NCBI GenBank assembly: GCA_934098375.1
Contig: CAKOOC010000013.1
Span: forward strand, 1 to 33,722
Source: an uncultured Bacilli bacterium
GTDB taxonomy: Bacteria; Bacillota_I; Bacilli_A; RF39; UBA660
Direction: 5' to 3'
Length of the DNA stretch: 33,722 bases
Shown here one piece after another: positions 13,653 to 21,915 of the stretch. Under the pieces are notes generated by a model that saw nothing but the letters and a program-made list of their open reading frames with translations, did no database searches and had not been told where the DNA came from. Position 1 is the stretch's first letter, and every line of letters starts with the position of its first letter. A program made the position numbers and the translations under genes.

Positions 13653-16166
13653 GTGAGAAGTTTTCTATATAAAAGGAAAATAATATATATAATTTTGATA
13701 ATAATTGGAATTATTACTGTGGCGGGAACAACTTATGCCATCTTTACAACATCAGCATCCCAAGAAGGAACTAATACCATTGAAACTCTAAAGTGTTTAG
13801 AATTAGAATTTTCTAATCAAAAGAATACTATAAGCTTGTTAAATACATATCCAATGACCGATGAAAGAGGAAGCAAGAACACACCATATACTTTTACTTT
13901 AACCAATAAATGTGGAACATACGTTGAGTATTCTATAGGCTTAGCTATAAACAAAGATAATACTTTAGAAGATAAATATGTTAAAACAATATTTACAGTT
14001 GCCGAAAATACTGGAGAGCCGGTTCTTTTAACCGATAGAGTTGAAGGTGAAACATATAATAATAAGAAAACATATATTTTTAGAAATGATGGCTTAGAAA
14101 ATAATGCTAGTAAAGACTATAAATTAGTTTTATGGGTAGATGGAACAGCCAGTGATTCTGAAATGCAAAAGAGTTTTTCTGGAAACATTATTATTAATAC
14201 CAAGCCAATAAAAAATGTAGGACAAAAAACAATAACTGCAAATTTAGATGGAGGCAATTTACTACAAGAATTAAACGAAATCTATAGGGAAGGAATGAAG
14301 ATAAAATTACCAGTACCTGCTAAAGCAGGATATCACTTTACAAAGTGGGAAATAACAGCTGGTGATGCCACTTTAGATGAGAATAACTATTTAACCATTG
14401 GTAAAGAAAATATTTCTCTAAAAGCATACTACCAAGGGGGATTAACCCTTACATTAGAATTAAATGGAGGAAGTACTACTCAAACTATTAAAGATGATTA
14501 TGGCAAAGGTGAAAAAATAACTTTAATTGAGCCAACCAAAGAAGGATACAAGTTTAACGGCTGGAAGATAACCAGTGGTGATGGCACACTTGATGGCAAC
14601 AACTTAAACATAAATACTGAAAGTGTCGTTATAGAAGCAACATGGAAAAAACAAGTAACACTAACAGTAGATTTAAATGGTGGAAGCACAACGCAGTCAT
14701 TTGCAGATAAATATTATGAAGATGACATTTTAGAATTAGTAGATGTTACAAAGACAGATTCAATTTTTGCTGGATGGGAAGTAATATCTGGTGATATTGT
14801 TATAACTGATAATAAATTTACATTTGATAAAAATAATGTAAGTATAAAAGCGTTATGGCAGCAAACATGGGATTTTACTTTTGTTAATAGTTCACAGGAA
14901 TTAAGCATTCCTTATTCAGGATATTATAAAGCTGAGTTATGGGGTGCAAGTGGAGGAAATGCAACATACAATAGTGTAACAGGAGCAGGTGGTAATGGTG
15001 CATATACAAGTGGAATAATATATTTAGAAAAAAGTGAAAAAATTTATATTTATACGGGAGAAAATTATAATGGTGTTAAGGAAAATTTATGTTTTAATGG
15101 TGGTGGTCGTGGCCAATTAGCAACATCAAGTGCGTCTTTAAATGCTAATGGTGGTGGTGCTACTGATATAAGATTAATGTCAGGTGAATGGAATAATGAT
15201 GAAAGTTTGAATTCAAGAATAATGGTAGCTGCCGGTGGTGGCGGAGGCCAAAATGCGGATGGGAATGGTTATGTTAATGATGGTGGCGGTGGAGGCACGT
15301 TAATTGGGATAAGCGGGACAGTTTTTAAACAAAATTCAAATAATATACCCGCTGCTACAGGAGGAACACAAATATCTGGAGGAAACGCCAATGGTACTGT
15401 AATGGGGATGTTTGGTATTGGCGGATATAATGGTACTTATTCTGCACAGTGGGGATACAGTCCAGGTGGTGGTGGTGGCTACTATGGAGGTTCTAGTGGA
15501 TATGCTGGTTCTTTAGTAACGGCTTCTGCTGCTGGCGGTTCATCATTTATCAGTGGGTATGGCGGAGTAAACGCCATAACATCATCAAGTGATCGTACTC
15601 ATACAAATAATACCCTTCATTATAGTGGTAAATATTTTATAAATGGTTCTATGACAGCAGCAACAAACAGTGGTAATGGTAAAGCTAAAATAATATTTAT
15701 ATCTAAAAATAATCCTACTAGAAATACCAACTTTAACAATGTGAGATATGTTAAGGATTGTATAAAAGGAAGTGATGTTAATATATGGAATCACTGGGTA
15801 GAATTTCAAATTATAAAAGATGGTGTAAATTTAGCTTTTGGAAAAACACCTAATGGAGTAACAGAAATAAATACAGAAAAGCCTATTTCTCGAATGACTG
15901 ATGGTGATATAACAACAGAAAATTATGCTGATGTAGATTATAGTACGACTGCTACTGAAGCAAAAGAAGCATGTGCTACAATTGACGTAGGAGGTATTCA
16001 GAATATAGACGAGATAGCGATTTGGCATTATTATGGAGATGAAAGATCTTACAATAATCATAGTTTATATGTTTCACCTGATAATAGTAATTGGATTACA
16101 ATAATAAATAATGTTAGCGGTGTCAAAGAGTCGGCAAATGGAATAAGGGTAAATGCTTATGAATAA
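13653..16166 (+). CDS. Surface protein: TasA-like domain, three InlB B-repeats, ALK-type glycine-rich domain, F5/8C-like domain
   Basis: 837 residues from GTG 13653, 6 bp after GGGTGAT. Seen in order: signal/anchor helix (about 9-30, ending GTTYAIF), TasA/camelysin-like domain with LTNKC, three InlB B/Flg_new repeats (about 192-405, each with xxLDLNGG-like start, GYxFxxW and a closing strand), a glycine-rich domain (about 405-690) with GGGATDIRL and RIMVAAGGGGG as in ALK/LTK-type glycine-rich modules, and a C-terminal discoidin/F5-8C-like domain (about 697-837) with NLAFGKTP, MTDGDITTENYADVDYS, DVGGIQNIDEIAIWHYYGD and LYVSPDNSNW. F5/8C modules often bind sugars or lipids. No anchor motif at the C-terminus. 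No strong terminator follows immediately; the next is at 16374. Confidence 0.8.
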   Translation: MRSFLYKRKIIYIILIIIGIITVAGTTYAIFTTSASQEGTNTIETLKCLELEFSNQKNTISLLNTYPMTDERGSKNTPYTFTLTNKCGTYVEYSIGLAINKDNTLEDKYVKTIFTVAENTGEPVLLTDRVEGETYNNKKTYIFRNDGLENNASKDYKLVLWVDGTASDSEMQKSFSGNIIINTKPIKNVGQKTITANLDGGNLLQELNEIYREGMKIKLPVPAKAGYHFTKWEITAGDATLDENNYLTIGKENISLKAYYQGGLTLTLELNGGSTTQTIKDDYGKGEKITLIEPTKEGYKFNGWKITSGDGTLDGNNLNINTESVVIEATWKKQVTLTVDLNGGSTTQSFADKYYEDDILELVDVTKTDSIFAGWEVISGDIVITDNKFTFDKNNVSIKALWQQTWDFTFVNSSQELSIPYSGYYKAELWGASGGNATYNSVTGAGGNGAYTSGIIYLEKSEKIYIYTGENYNGVKENLCFNGGGRGQLATSSASLNANGGGATDIRLMSGEWNNDESLNSRIMVAAGGGGGQNADGNGYVNDGGGGGTLIGISGTVFKQNSNNIPAATGGTQISGGNANGTVMGMFGIGGYNGTYSAQWGYSPGGGGGYYGGSSGYAGSLVTASAAGGSSFISGYGGVNAITSSSDRTHTNNTLHYSGKYFINGSMTAATNSGNGKAKIIFISKNNPTRNTNFNNVRYVKDCIKGSDVNIWNHWVEFQIIKDGVNLAFGKTPNGVTEINTEKPISRMTDGDITTENYADVDYSTTATEAKEACATIDVGGIQNIDEIAIWHYYGDERSYNNHSLYVSPDNSNWITIINNVSGVKESANGIRVNAYE

Positions 16167-16373
16167 TAGTAAATTTTGCTTTCTGTTGTCAAAATGTTAA
16201 AATTGAACAAAATTATCTCGTCAAAACGTTATGAACAGCATGAATTATGATAAATTTAAGGATGATTGTAATAAAGAATAGTTTAGGATAACGCCAATTT
16301 CAATTGACCGATAAAATCTAATTAAAAATATAAATTTTATTTCAAATTAAATTTAATATAAATACTTTACATT
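16167..16373. other. Non-coding stretch with no recognised element
   Basis: About 200 bp of very AT-rich sequence between the last surface gene and the terminator before mraZ. No ORF with a ribosome-binding site, RNA gene or clear repeat is visible. The whole gene-free gap runs to 16492 and its right part holds a terminator, the mraZ promoter and the MraZ boxes. Confidence 0.5.
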
Positions 16374-16406
16374 AAAATATGTCAAACGGCATATTTTTTT
16401 GTTTTT
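16374..16406 (+). terminator. Rho-independent terminator before mraZ
   Basis: AAAATATG (16374-16381) pairs with CATATTTT (16390-16397), loop TCAAACGG, followed by further T runs. Confidence 0.7.
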
Positions 16407-16419
16407 TAAGAAAAAACAC

Positions 16420-16448
16420 TTGCCCAATTTCTTTCTTTATTGTAATAT
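16420..16448 (+). promoter_or_regulatory. Promoter of the mraZ/dcw operon
   Basis: TTGCCC (16420-16425), 17-bp spacer, TAATAT (16443-16448) with a TG dinucleotide directly before the -10, giving an extended -10. Confidence 0.7.
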
Positions 16449-16449
16449 T

Positions 16450-16484
16450 ATGGTAGACAGTGGCATGATGTGGAAGAAAGTGGG
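16450..16484 (+). promoter_or_regulatory. MraZ-box array (autorepression operator)
   Basis: TGG triplets recur at exactly 10-bp intervals at 16451, 16461, 16471 and 16481: ATGGT, GTGGC, GTGGA, GTGGG, each separated by 5 nt. The last three carry full GTGG. MraZ is known to bind three or four short TGG-type repeats spaced by about one helical turn just upstream of its own gene. Confidence 0.8.
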
Positions 16485-16492
16485 GGATTGAG

Positions 16493-16936
16493 ATGTTAAT
16501 GGGAGAATATCATCATAACATTGATGATAAAGGACGATTAATAATTCCTTCTAAGTTTCGTTATGAACTAGGAGAAAAATTTATTGTAACTCGCGGACTT
16601 GAAAAATGCTTATTTGTTTATTCTCTAACTGAATGGGAAAAAATAGTAAAGCGTTTAAAGTCTTTGCCTTTTACAAATAAAGATGCTCGTAATTTTACCC
16701 GTTTCTTTCTATCAGGAGCTGCAGAATGTGAATTCGATAAACAAGGTCGAATTAACATTACCTCCCCATTGGTTAGTTACGCCGGTTTAACAAGTAAATG
16801 TGTTATAATCGGCGCAAACGACCGATTAGAAATATGGGCGGAGGATTCATGGAATAATTTCTTTGAGGAGAACGAAGATAATCTAGCAGAAATTGCAGAA
16901 CATCTTTTTAAGAGTGATGATTATGAAACATTATAG
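16493..16936 (+). CDS. mraZ: Transcriptional regulator MraZ
   Basis: 147 residues, standard MraZ length. Two AbrB-like SpoVT/MraZ domains are visible by their DxxGR motifs: DDKGRLIIPSKFR near the N-terminus and FDKQGRINIT in the second half. MraZ forms a ring-shaped oligomer and represses its own dcw operon; its likely binding boxes lie at 16450-16484. First gene of the cluster; its last 14 bases overlap the rsmH start. Confidence 0.96.
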   Translation: MLMGEYHHNIDDKGRLIIPSKFRYELGEKFIVTRGLEKCLFVYSLTEWEKIVKRLKSLPFTNKDARNFTRFFLSGAAECEFDKQGRINITSPLVSYAGLTSKCVIIGANDRLEIWAEDSWNNFFEENEDNLAEIAEHLFKSDDYETL

Positions 16937-17846
16937 TGTACTTAAAGATGAACTTATAAACGGTTTAAATATTAATCCAGATGGTGTATATGTAGATTGT
17001 ACGCTTGGTTATGCGGGAGACTCAAAAGAAATATTAAAGCGATTAAGAAGGGGTTTCCTATTCGCCTTTGACCAAGATGAAGATGCGATTCATTTTAGTC
17101 AAAATGAACTTTCAAAAATTGGAAGCAATTTTAAAATAATTTATTCAAATTTTGTTAATTTGAAAGAAAAATTATGGGAAGAAAATGTAAGTGAAGTAGA
17201 TGGTATAGTTTATGATTTAGGCTTATCTAGTCCGCAGATTGATGAAGCGGAGCGTGGTTTTTCATTTATGAATGATGCACCTTTAGATATGCGAATGGAT
17301 AAATCATCAAAGTTAGATGCTAAAGTAGTTGTAAATACTTATACCGAAGAAAATCTAATGGAAATATTTTTTAAGTATGGTGAGGAAAAATATTCAAGGA
17401 GTATTGCTAAAGGAATAATAAAAGCAAGAAATGAAGCGCCTATTGAAACAACACTTCAGTTAGTAGAAGTTATAAAACATAATGTACCGACTAAATATTT
17501 TTATAATAATCATCCTGAAAGACAAATATTTCAGGCAATTAGAATTGAAGTAAATGATGAATTAAATGTTTTATCATCATCACTTATGGATGCGGTTAAT
17601 TTACTTAAACCAAAGGGAAGATTATGTGTTATTACATTTCATTCTTTAGAAGACCGCATTGTAAAACAAACATTTAAAAAATTAAGTGAAGTAGATAATA
17701 TATATAGAGGAATGCCAAATATTCCAGATGAATATAAAGCAAAGATAAAATTAATAAATAGAAAACCTATTTTACCGAGTGAAGAAGAACTTATGGTAAA
17801 TAGTCGAAGCCGCAGTGCTAAATTAAGAATAATTGAAAGGGTATGA
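16923..17846 (+). CDS. rsmH: 16S rRNA (cytosine(1402)-N4)-methyltransferase
   Basis: 307 residues from ATG 16923, whose product begins MKHYSVLKDELI as expected for RsmH; a TTG at 16893 in the same frame would add an unlikely extension. Uses S-adenosylmethionine to methylate C1402 of 16S rRNA. Seen: SAM-binding VDCTLGYAGDS (usual form VDxTxGxGGHS), GIVYDLGLSSPQID, RGFSF, DMRMD and ITFHSLEDRIVKQ. Overlaps mraZ and precedes ftsL by 6 bp. Ends in TGA, which shows TGA is a stop codon in this organism. Confidence 0.96.
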   Translation: MKHYSVLKDELINGLNINPDGVYVDCTLGYAGDSKEILKRLRRGFLFAFDQDEDAIHFSQNELSKIGSNFKIIYSNFVNLKEKLWEENVSEVDGIVYDLGLSSPQIDEAERGFSFMNDAPLDMRMDKSSKLDAKVVVNTYTEENLMEIFFKYGEEKYSRSIAKGIIKARNEAPIETTLQLVEVIKHNVPTKYFYNNHPERQIFQAIRIEVNDELNVLSSSLMDAVNLLKPKGRLCVITFHSLEDRIVKQTFKKLSEVDNIYRGMPNIPDEYKAKIKLINRKPILPSEEELMVNSRSRSAKLRIIERV

Positions 17847-17852
17847 ATAAAA

Positions 17853-18143
17853 ATGGGAAAAACTAAAAAGAAAGTAAAAATGCGCAGAATTGATAGATTT
17901 ATGGTGCTTTTGATTGGACTTTTAGTAGTAAGCTCTCCTGTTTTAATTGTATATTCAAAAAGTATGCTTTCAAAAAGTAATATTGAAGTAGAACGTATAA
18001 AAAATAAAATTGAAAAGCAAGAAACGATTAACGAAAGTATTAGTATGAAAATTAATGAACTTGCTTCTTTATCAAATATTCAAGATATTGCTAAAGAGTA
18101 TGGTTTAAGTTATCAAAACGAAAATATTGTAGTTGTAAAATAA
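17853..18143 (+). CDS. ftsL: FtsL-like cell division protein
   Basis: 96 residues: basic cytoplasmic N-terminus, one membrane helix (about 16-35), then a coiled-coil segment (about 37-75) and a conserved-looking end (IQDIAKEYGLSYQNENIVVV). FtsL is poorly conserved in sequence, so the call rests on this topology and on the position between rsmH and the division PBP, its standard place in Firmicutes. It would bridge the septal PBP with DivIC/DivIB. The ribosome-binding site is weak (AAGGGTATG). Confidence 0.85.
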   Translation: MGKTKKKVKMRRIDRFMVLLIGLLVVSSPVLIVYSKSMLSKSNIEVERIKNKIEKQETINESISMKINELASLSNIQDIAKEYGLSYQNENIVVVK

Positions 18144-18153
18144 AGGTGATAAA

Positions 18154-20262
18154 GTGAAGAGAAGTATCAACTCTATAAAAATTGATGGATATATTTTAGT
18201 AGCAGTTGCTGCTTTTTTTGCTTTAATAATTGCTAAACTTATTTATGTGGCGGTAAGCCCTAGTGTGGATGGAATGGATCTACATAAATTTGCACTTTCA
18301 AGAACAACAGCAATAAAAACCATCCATGCTAAAAGAGGAAGTATTTATGATGTTGCAGGAGAAATACTTGCTCAAGATGTAAGATCTTATACTGTTGTAG
18401 CATATTTGTCAGCATCTAGAACAACAGATATTACTCATCCACATCATGTAGTAGATAAACAAATGACTGCCGAAGCTCTTAGTCCATTAATTAATATGAG
18501 CGTCGAAAGTATTTTAAAAATGCTTAATGCTAACTTATATCAGGTGGAACTGGGACCAGGTGGTCGTAATATAACTGAGTTATTAAAACAAAAAATTGAA
18601 GAATTAGATTTACCAGGAATTGGGTTTATTAAAAGCACTAAGAGAGATTATCCGATGGGGGATTTTGCTTCTTATTTAATTGGTTATGCTAAAAAGAATG
18701 ATGATGATGAAATTGTCGGAGAATTAGGAATTGAAGGAAAATACAATAGTGAGTTAAAGGGGACTGATGGTAAGACGATTTACCAAAAAGATGCTTATGG
18801 TTATAAAATTGCGAATACTCCGGAAAGTACAACTGAAGCACTAGATGGTTTTGATATATATTTAACTCTTGATTCAAATATTCAGCTTTATTTAGAAAAT
18901 GCGGTGTCAGAGTTTGAGGAGGCCGGAATCGACTGGGTAACAATGACAATTGCTAATGCGAAGACGGGAGCAATTGTGGCTTCTGCTTCTAGTCCATCTT
19001 TTAATCCTAATACATTAAATATAAAAAATTATGAAAATCCCCTTACAAGTTATGTTTATGAACCAGGAAGTACAATGAAAATATTTTCATTTATGGCGGC
19101 GATTGAAGAAGGCATTTATAATGGCGAAGAAGAATATCAATCTGGATCAATTCCGGTTGATGGCTTTAAGATAAGCGATTGGAACACTAAAGGCTGGGGT
19201 AAAATTAATTTTGATACCGGTTTTACTTATTCATCTAACGTTGCCGCGGTGTTATTAGCTCAAAAGCTGGGTAAAGATAAACTTTATGAATACTATGAAA
19301 AGTTTGGTTTTGGTAAAAAAACTGATATTGAGCTATCAAATGAATATAATGGTAAAATAGAATTTTACTATGGTAGTGAACTTGCTAGTGCTTCTTTTGG
19401 TCAGGGTATTACTACAACACCGATTCAAAATATTCAAGCTCTTACTTCAATAACTAATAATGGAGTAGTAATAAAGCCATATGTTGTTAGTAAGATTGTA
19501 AATACAGCGACTAATGAAGTTGTGTATGAAGGAAAAAGAACAGAAGTATGTAAGGTTGTTAGTGAAAGTACTGTTCAAAAAATCATTGATTTAATGGATA
19601 AGACGGTTAATGGAGATGATAATGCAGCAACAGGTAAAAAATATCATACGGATGCAGTAAGACTAATTGGAAAAACTGGAACAGCACAATATGCTAATTC
19701 AAATGGTAAATATGCAAGTGGACAGTATGCTAATATACGTTCTTTTGCCGGAATATTTCCCAAAGAAGATCCACAGTATATTATTTATTTGTCCGTAAAA
19801 AGATTTCAGTCACCATCTAGCACGATGGGAACTATTGTTAAAAAAGTAGTAGAATCAGTAGCAAAATATAAAAACCTATCATACCGTGAATCAAATACAG
19901 ATAATAATAAAATACAGCTAACAGATAATTATTTAAATAAAAGTGTTAATGATGCTAAGAGTTTAATTGAAAGTAAAGGATTAACACCAATAGTTATTGG
20001 TGATGGTGATACCGTAATAGGTCAGTATCCTAGTAAAAGTACAAGTGTTTTAATAGGCAGTAAAGTTTTTATAAATACTAATGGAAGTAATATAGTAATG
20101 CCAAATGTGATTAATTGGTCTAGCGGGGAATTTATTTCTTTTGCTAATTTGGCTCATTTATCTTATAATATTAATGGATATGGTAATATAGTTAGTAGTT
20201 CGGTTAATGAGGGTGAGACTATTTTACCAGATACTATAATAAATATTGAGTTAAAGGAGTAG
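18154..20262 (+). CDS. ftsI: Division penicillin-binding protein (class B, PASTA domains)
   Basis: 702 residues from GTG 18154 after AAAGGTGAT. Septal peptidoglycan transpeptidase of the FtsI/PBP2B/PBP2X type. Seen: N-terminal membrane helix (about 12-35), dimerisation domain with RGSIYDVAGEILAQ, transpeptidase domain with SxxK at Ser306-Lys309 (EPGSTMK), SxN at 360-362 (YSSN) and KTGT at 507-510, then two PASTA-like repeats (about 575-702). PASTA domains are typical of Gram-positive division PBPs. Follows ftsL by 10 bp; the next gene starts 3 bp after its stop. Confidence 0.95.
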   Translation: MKRSINSIKIDGYILVAVAAFFALIIAKLIYVAVSPSVDGMDLHKFALSRTTAIKTIHAKRGSIYDVAGEILAQDVRSYTVVAYLSASRTTDITHPHHVVDKQMTAEALSPLINMSVESILKMLNANLYQVELGPGGRNITELLKQKIEELDLPGIGFIKSTKRDYPMGDFASYLIGYAKKNDDDEIVGELGIEGKYNSELKGTDGKTIYQKDAYGYKIANTPESTTEALDGFDIYLTLDSNIQLYLENAVSEFEEAGIDWVTMTIANAKTGAIVASASSPSFNPNTLNIKNYENPLTSYVYEPGSTMKIFSFMAAIEEGIYNGEEEYQSGSIPVDGFKISDWNTKGWGKINFDTGFTYSSNVAAVLLAQKLGKDKLYEYYEKFGFGKKTDIELSNEYNGKIEFYYGSELASASFGQGITTTPIQNIQALTSITNNGVVIKPYVVSKIVNTATNEVVYEGKRTEVCKVVSESTVQKIIDLMDKTVNGDDNAATGKKYHTDAVRLIGKTGTAQYANSNGKYASGQYANIRSFAGIFPKEDPQYIIYLSVKRFQSPSSTMGTIVKKVVESVAKYKNLSYRESNTDNNKIQLTDNYLNKSVNDAKSLIESKGLTPIVIGDGDTVIGQYPSKSTSVLIGSKVFINTNGSNIVMPNVINWSSGEFISFANLAHLSYNINGYGNIVSSSVNEGETILPDTIINIELKE

Positions 20263-20265
20263 TTT

Positions 20266-20784
20266 ATGAAAAAATTTTTAAAAAAATTTATGAGTTCTTA
20301 TCAACCAATTTTAATTGTGTTAATAATCCTTGTGGTGGTACTTATTATTTATATGCAAGGTATTTTAAGTAAACATAAAACATATTTATTTTATGCATCA
20401 GATGATTATGTAAGTGTTTATAATGGGGTAATTAATCTTGATTATGATATGAATGTTTTTGTGGGTAGTAATAATAAATATATGTTAAAAGATGATGTAA
20501 AAGTTAAATCATATAAAATTGGTTATTATGTAAAAGTAAATGATACATATAAAGAATTAATTATCGCGGAAGATAGTGATGATGATGGTTTTTCTTTAAA
20601 AAATATTATTGAAAGTACAACTTCATTTAATTTTACATCACTTTGGGATAATGAAAAATTTTTAACCAAAGAAAAAATAAAAGCTTTAGATAATGGATTA
20701 TATTTTATAATTGAAGCAAAGACAGTTAAAGGTGAAACAATTTATAATAAAACAGATATTACTTTATCAAAAGTTTCTAAATAA
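20266..20784 (+). CDS. Unknown single-pass membrane protein in the dcw cluster
   Basis: 172 residues; good AAAGGAG site and only 3 bp after the PBP stop, so cotranscribed and perhaps coupled. One hydrophobic helix (about 13-32) follows a lysine-rich N-terminus; the rest is predicted outside and is rich in tyrosine, lysine and aspartate with no cysteine. I recognise no family. Its position would normally hold mraY or another envelope gene, but it has no catalytic motif. A role in division or wall synthesis is inferred from context only. Confidence 0.7.
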   Translation: MKKFLKKFMSSYQPILIVLIILVVVLIIYMQGILSKHKTYLFYASDDYVSVYNGVINLDYDMNVFVGSNNKYMLKDDVKVKSYKIGYYVKVNDTYKELIIAEDSDDDGFSLKNIIESTTSFNFTSLWDNEKFLTKEKIKALDNGLYFIIEAKTVKGETIYNKTDITLSKVSK

Positions 20785-20788
20785 TGAA

Positions 20789-20817
20789 TTGATATTTATT
20801 TAGATTTTTGTTAGAAT
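20789..20817 (+). promoter_or_regulatory. Promoter of the acidic membrane protein gene
   Basis: TTGATA (20789-20794), 17-bp spacer, TAGAAT (20812-20817). Starts 5 bp after the preceding stop, marking the end of the dcw transcript unit. Confidence 0.65.
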
Positions 20818-20844
20818 GTTAATAGAGTAAAAGGGTGAAAGAAA

Positions 20845-21858
20845 ATGGAAAAGTTTAATAAATTTTTAGATTTTATAATGACAGATAAAACTGCTTCAAT
20901 AATTTTTTATGTAATACTTGGTTCTTTAGCGCTTCTTTTCTTAGTTTTAATTATAACAACTCTTGCTAGTATAGGCAAAAAGGGTAAAGAAAAAGATATT
21001 CAGAATTTAGGATCAGAAGAAAAAGCTAAGGAAGAAGAAGTTAAAGAAGAAAGTAAACCGGTTAATAAGGATATAAAAGAAGAAATAAAAACAGAAGAAA
21101 CACCAGTAGTAACCGAAAAAGAACCTTTAACTGAGACGATGACATTTAATGATATGCTTATGAAACCGGAGTCTAGTGAAGAGGATAAGAATGAAGAAGA
21201 AGAGTCTTCAGTTTATTTAGATAAAAGTGCGGATATTAAAAGTGATTATAATGAAAATTTAAAGGAAAGCATAATTAAAAAAGTGGATGTACCTTTAGAA
21301 AAGACAGAAGATGAAAAAGAAAGCAGCGTTTCTATAGATGAAAAGCCGAAAGTGGATCATGATACTTTAAATAATGCAAGCACTGAAAGGATACAAGCTA
21401 GTACTAGTGATATAGATCAGTTATTAAATAATTTTTCTGATAGTGAAAAGTCAATTGGGGAGTTATTAAGCATTAAAGAAACGGAAAAGCCAACTTTAGA
21501 ATCAGCTGTTATTAGTGGGATTGAAGCAAATCATTTAGATAAACAAGATGAGACAGTAGATACTACTTTTAAATCAGAAGATAAAGAAGAAATTAAACCT
21601 AAGTTTATGAAAGAAGAAATTAGTAAATTATCAACTGAAAGTAATGAAAAGAAGGATTTTGTTTCTAATGATGAACTTAGAAGTAGATTAGAAAAATTAA
21701 AGGGACTTCATAATCAAAATGCAGCATCTGGTAAAGAGACAAGTAATGAGACAGAAAAAATTGATAGTGAACTAGAAAACATTATGAAAAGTGTTGGTTT
21801 AGAAGATACAATGGTGATACCTAACATTAAAAGTGAAGAAAAGATTTTAGGTAAATAG
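20845..21858 (+). CDS. Membrane-anchored acidic low-complexity protein, unknown function
   Basis: 337 residues: a membrane helix near the N-terminus (about 17-42), then about 290 residues dominated by Glu, Lys, Ser and Asp with no recognisable fold and likely largely disordered. The C-terminal 50 residues (ELRSRLEKLKGLHNQ, ELENIMKSVGLEDTMVIPNI) look more ordered and may bind a partner. The layout recalls cytoplasmic scaffold or division-linked membrane proteins, but no family is recognised. Own promoter and terminator make it a single-gene unit between dcw and parE. Confidence 0.7.
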   Translation: MEKFNKFLDFIMTDKTASIIFYVILGSLALLFLVLIITTLASIGKKGKEKDIQNLGSEEKAKEEEVKEESKPVNKDIKEEIKTEETPVVTEKEPLTETMTFNDMLMKPESSEEDKNEEEESSVYLDKSADIKSDYNENLKESIIKKVDVPLEKTEDEKESSVSIDEKPKVDHDTLNNASTERIQASTSDIDQLLNNFSDSEKSIGELLSIKETEKPTLESAVISGIEANHLDKQDETVDTTFKSEDKEEIKPKFMKEEISKLSTESNEKKDFVSNDELRSRLEKLKGLHNQNAASGKETSNETEKIDSELENIMKSVGLEDTMVIPNIKSEEKILGK

Positions 21859-21881
21859 GCAATTAAGTTTGCCTTTTTTTT
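21857..21881 (+). terminator. Rho-independent terminator
   Basis: AGGCAA (21857-21862) pairs with TTGCCT (21869-21874), followed by eight T. Overlaps the stop codon of the acidic protein gene. Confidence 0.8.
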
Positions 21882-21915
21882 AAGTTTTTGATATTATTTA
21901 TTAAGGTGGTTCAAG

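Noticed and set aside
11935..16166. Prophage remnant suggested by phage-like glycine-rich and CBM-like domains
   Set aside because: No capsid, terminase, portal, tail or integrase gene is present; each gene has its own promoter and a secreted N-terminus.
16893..16922. TTG start for rsmH
   Set aside because: RsmH proteins start near the HxSVL motif; ATG 16923 gives MKHYSVL directly.
17844..17846. Mollicutes genetic code (TGA as Trp)
   Set aside because: rsmH and the gene at 28975 end in TGA at the expected length, and tryptophan is encoded by TGG throughout.
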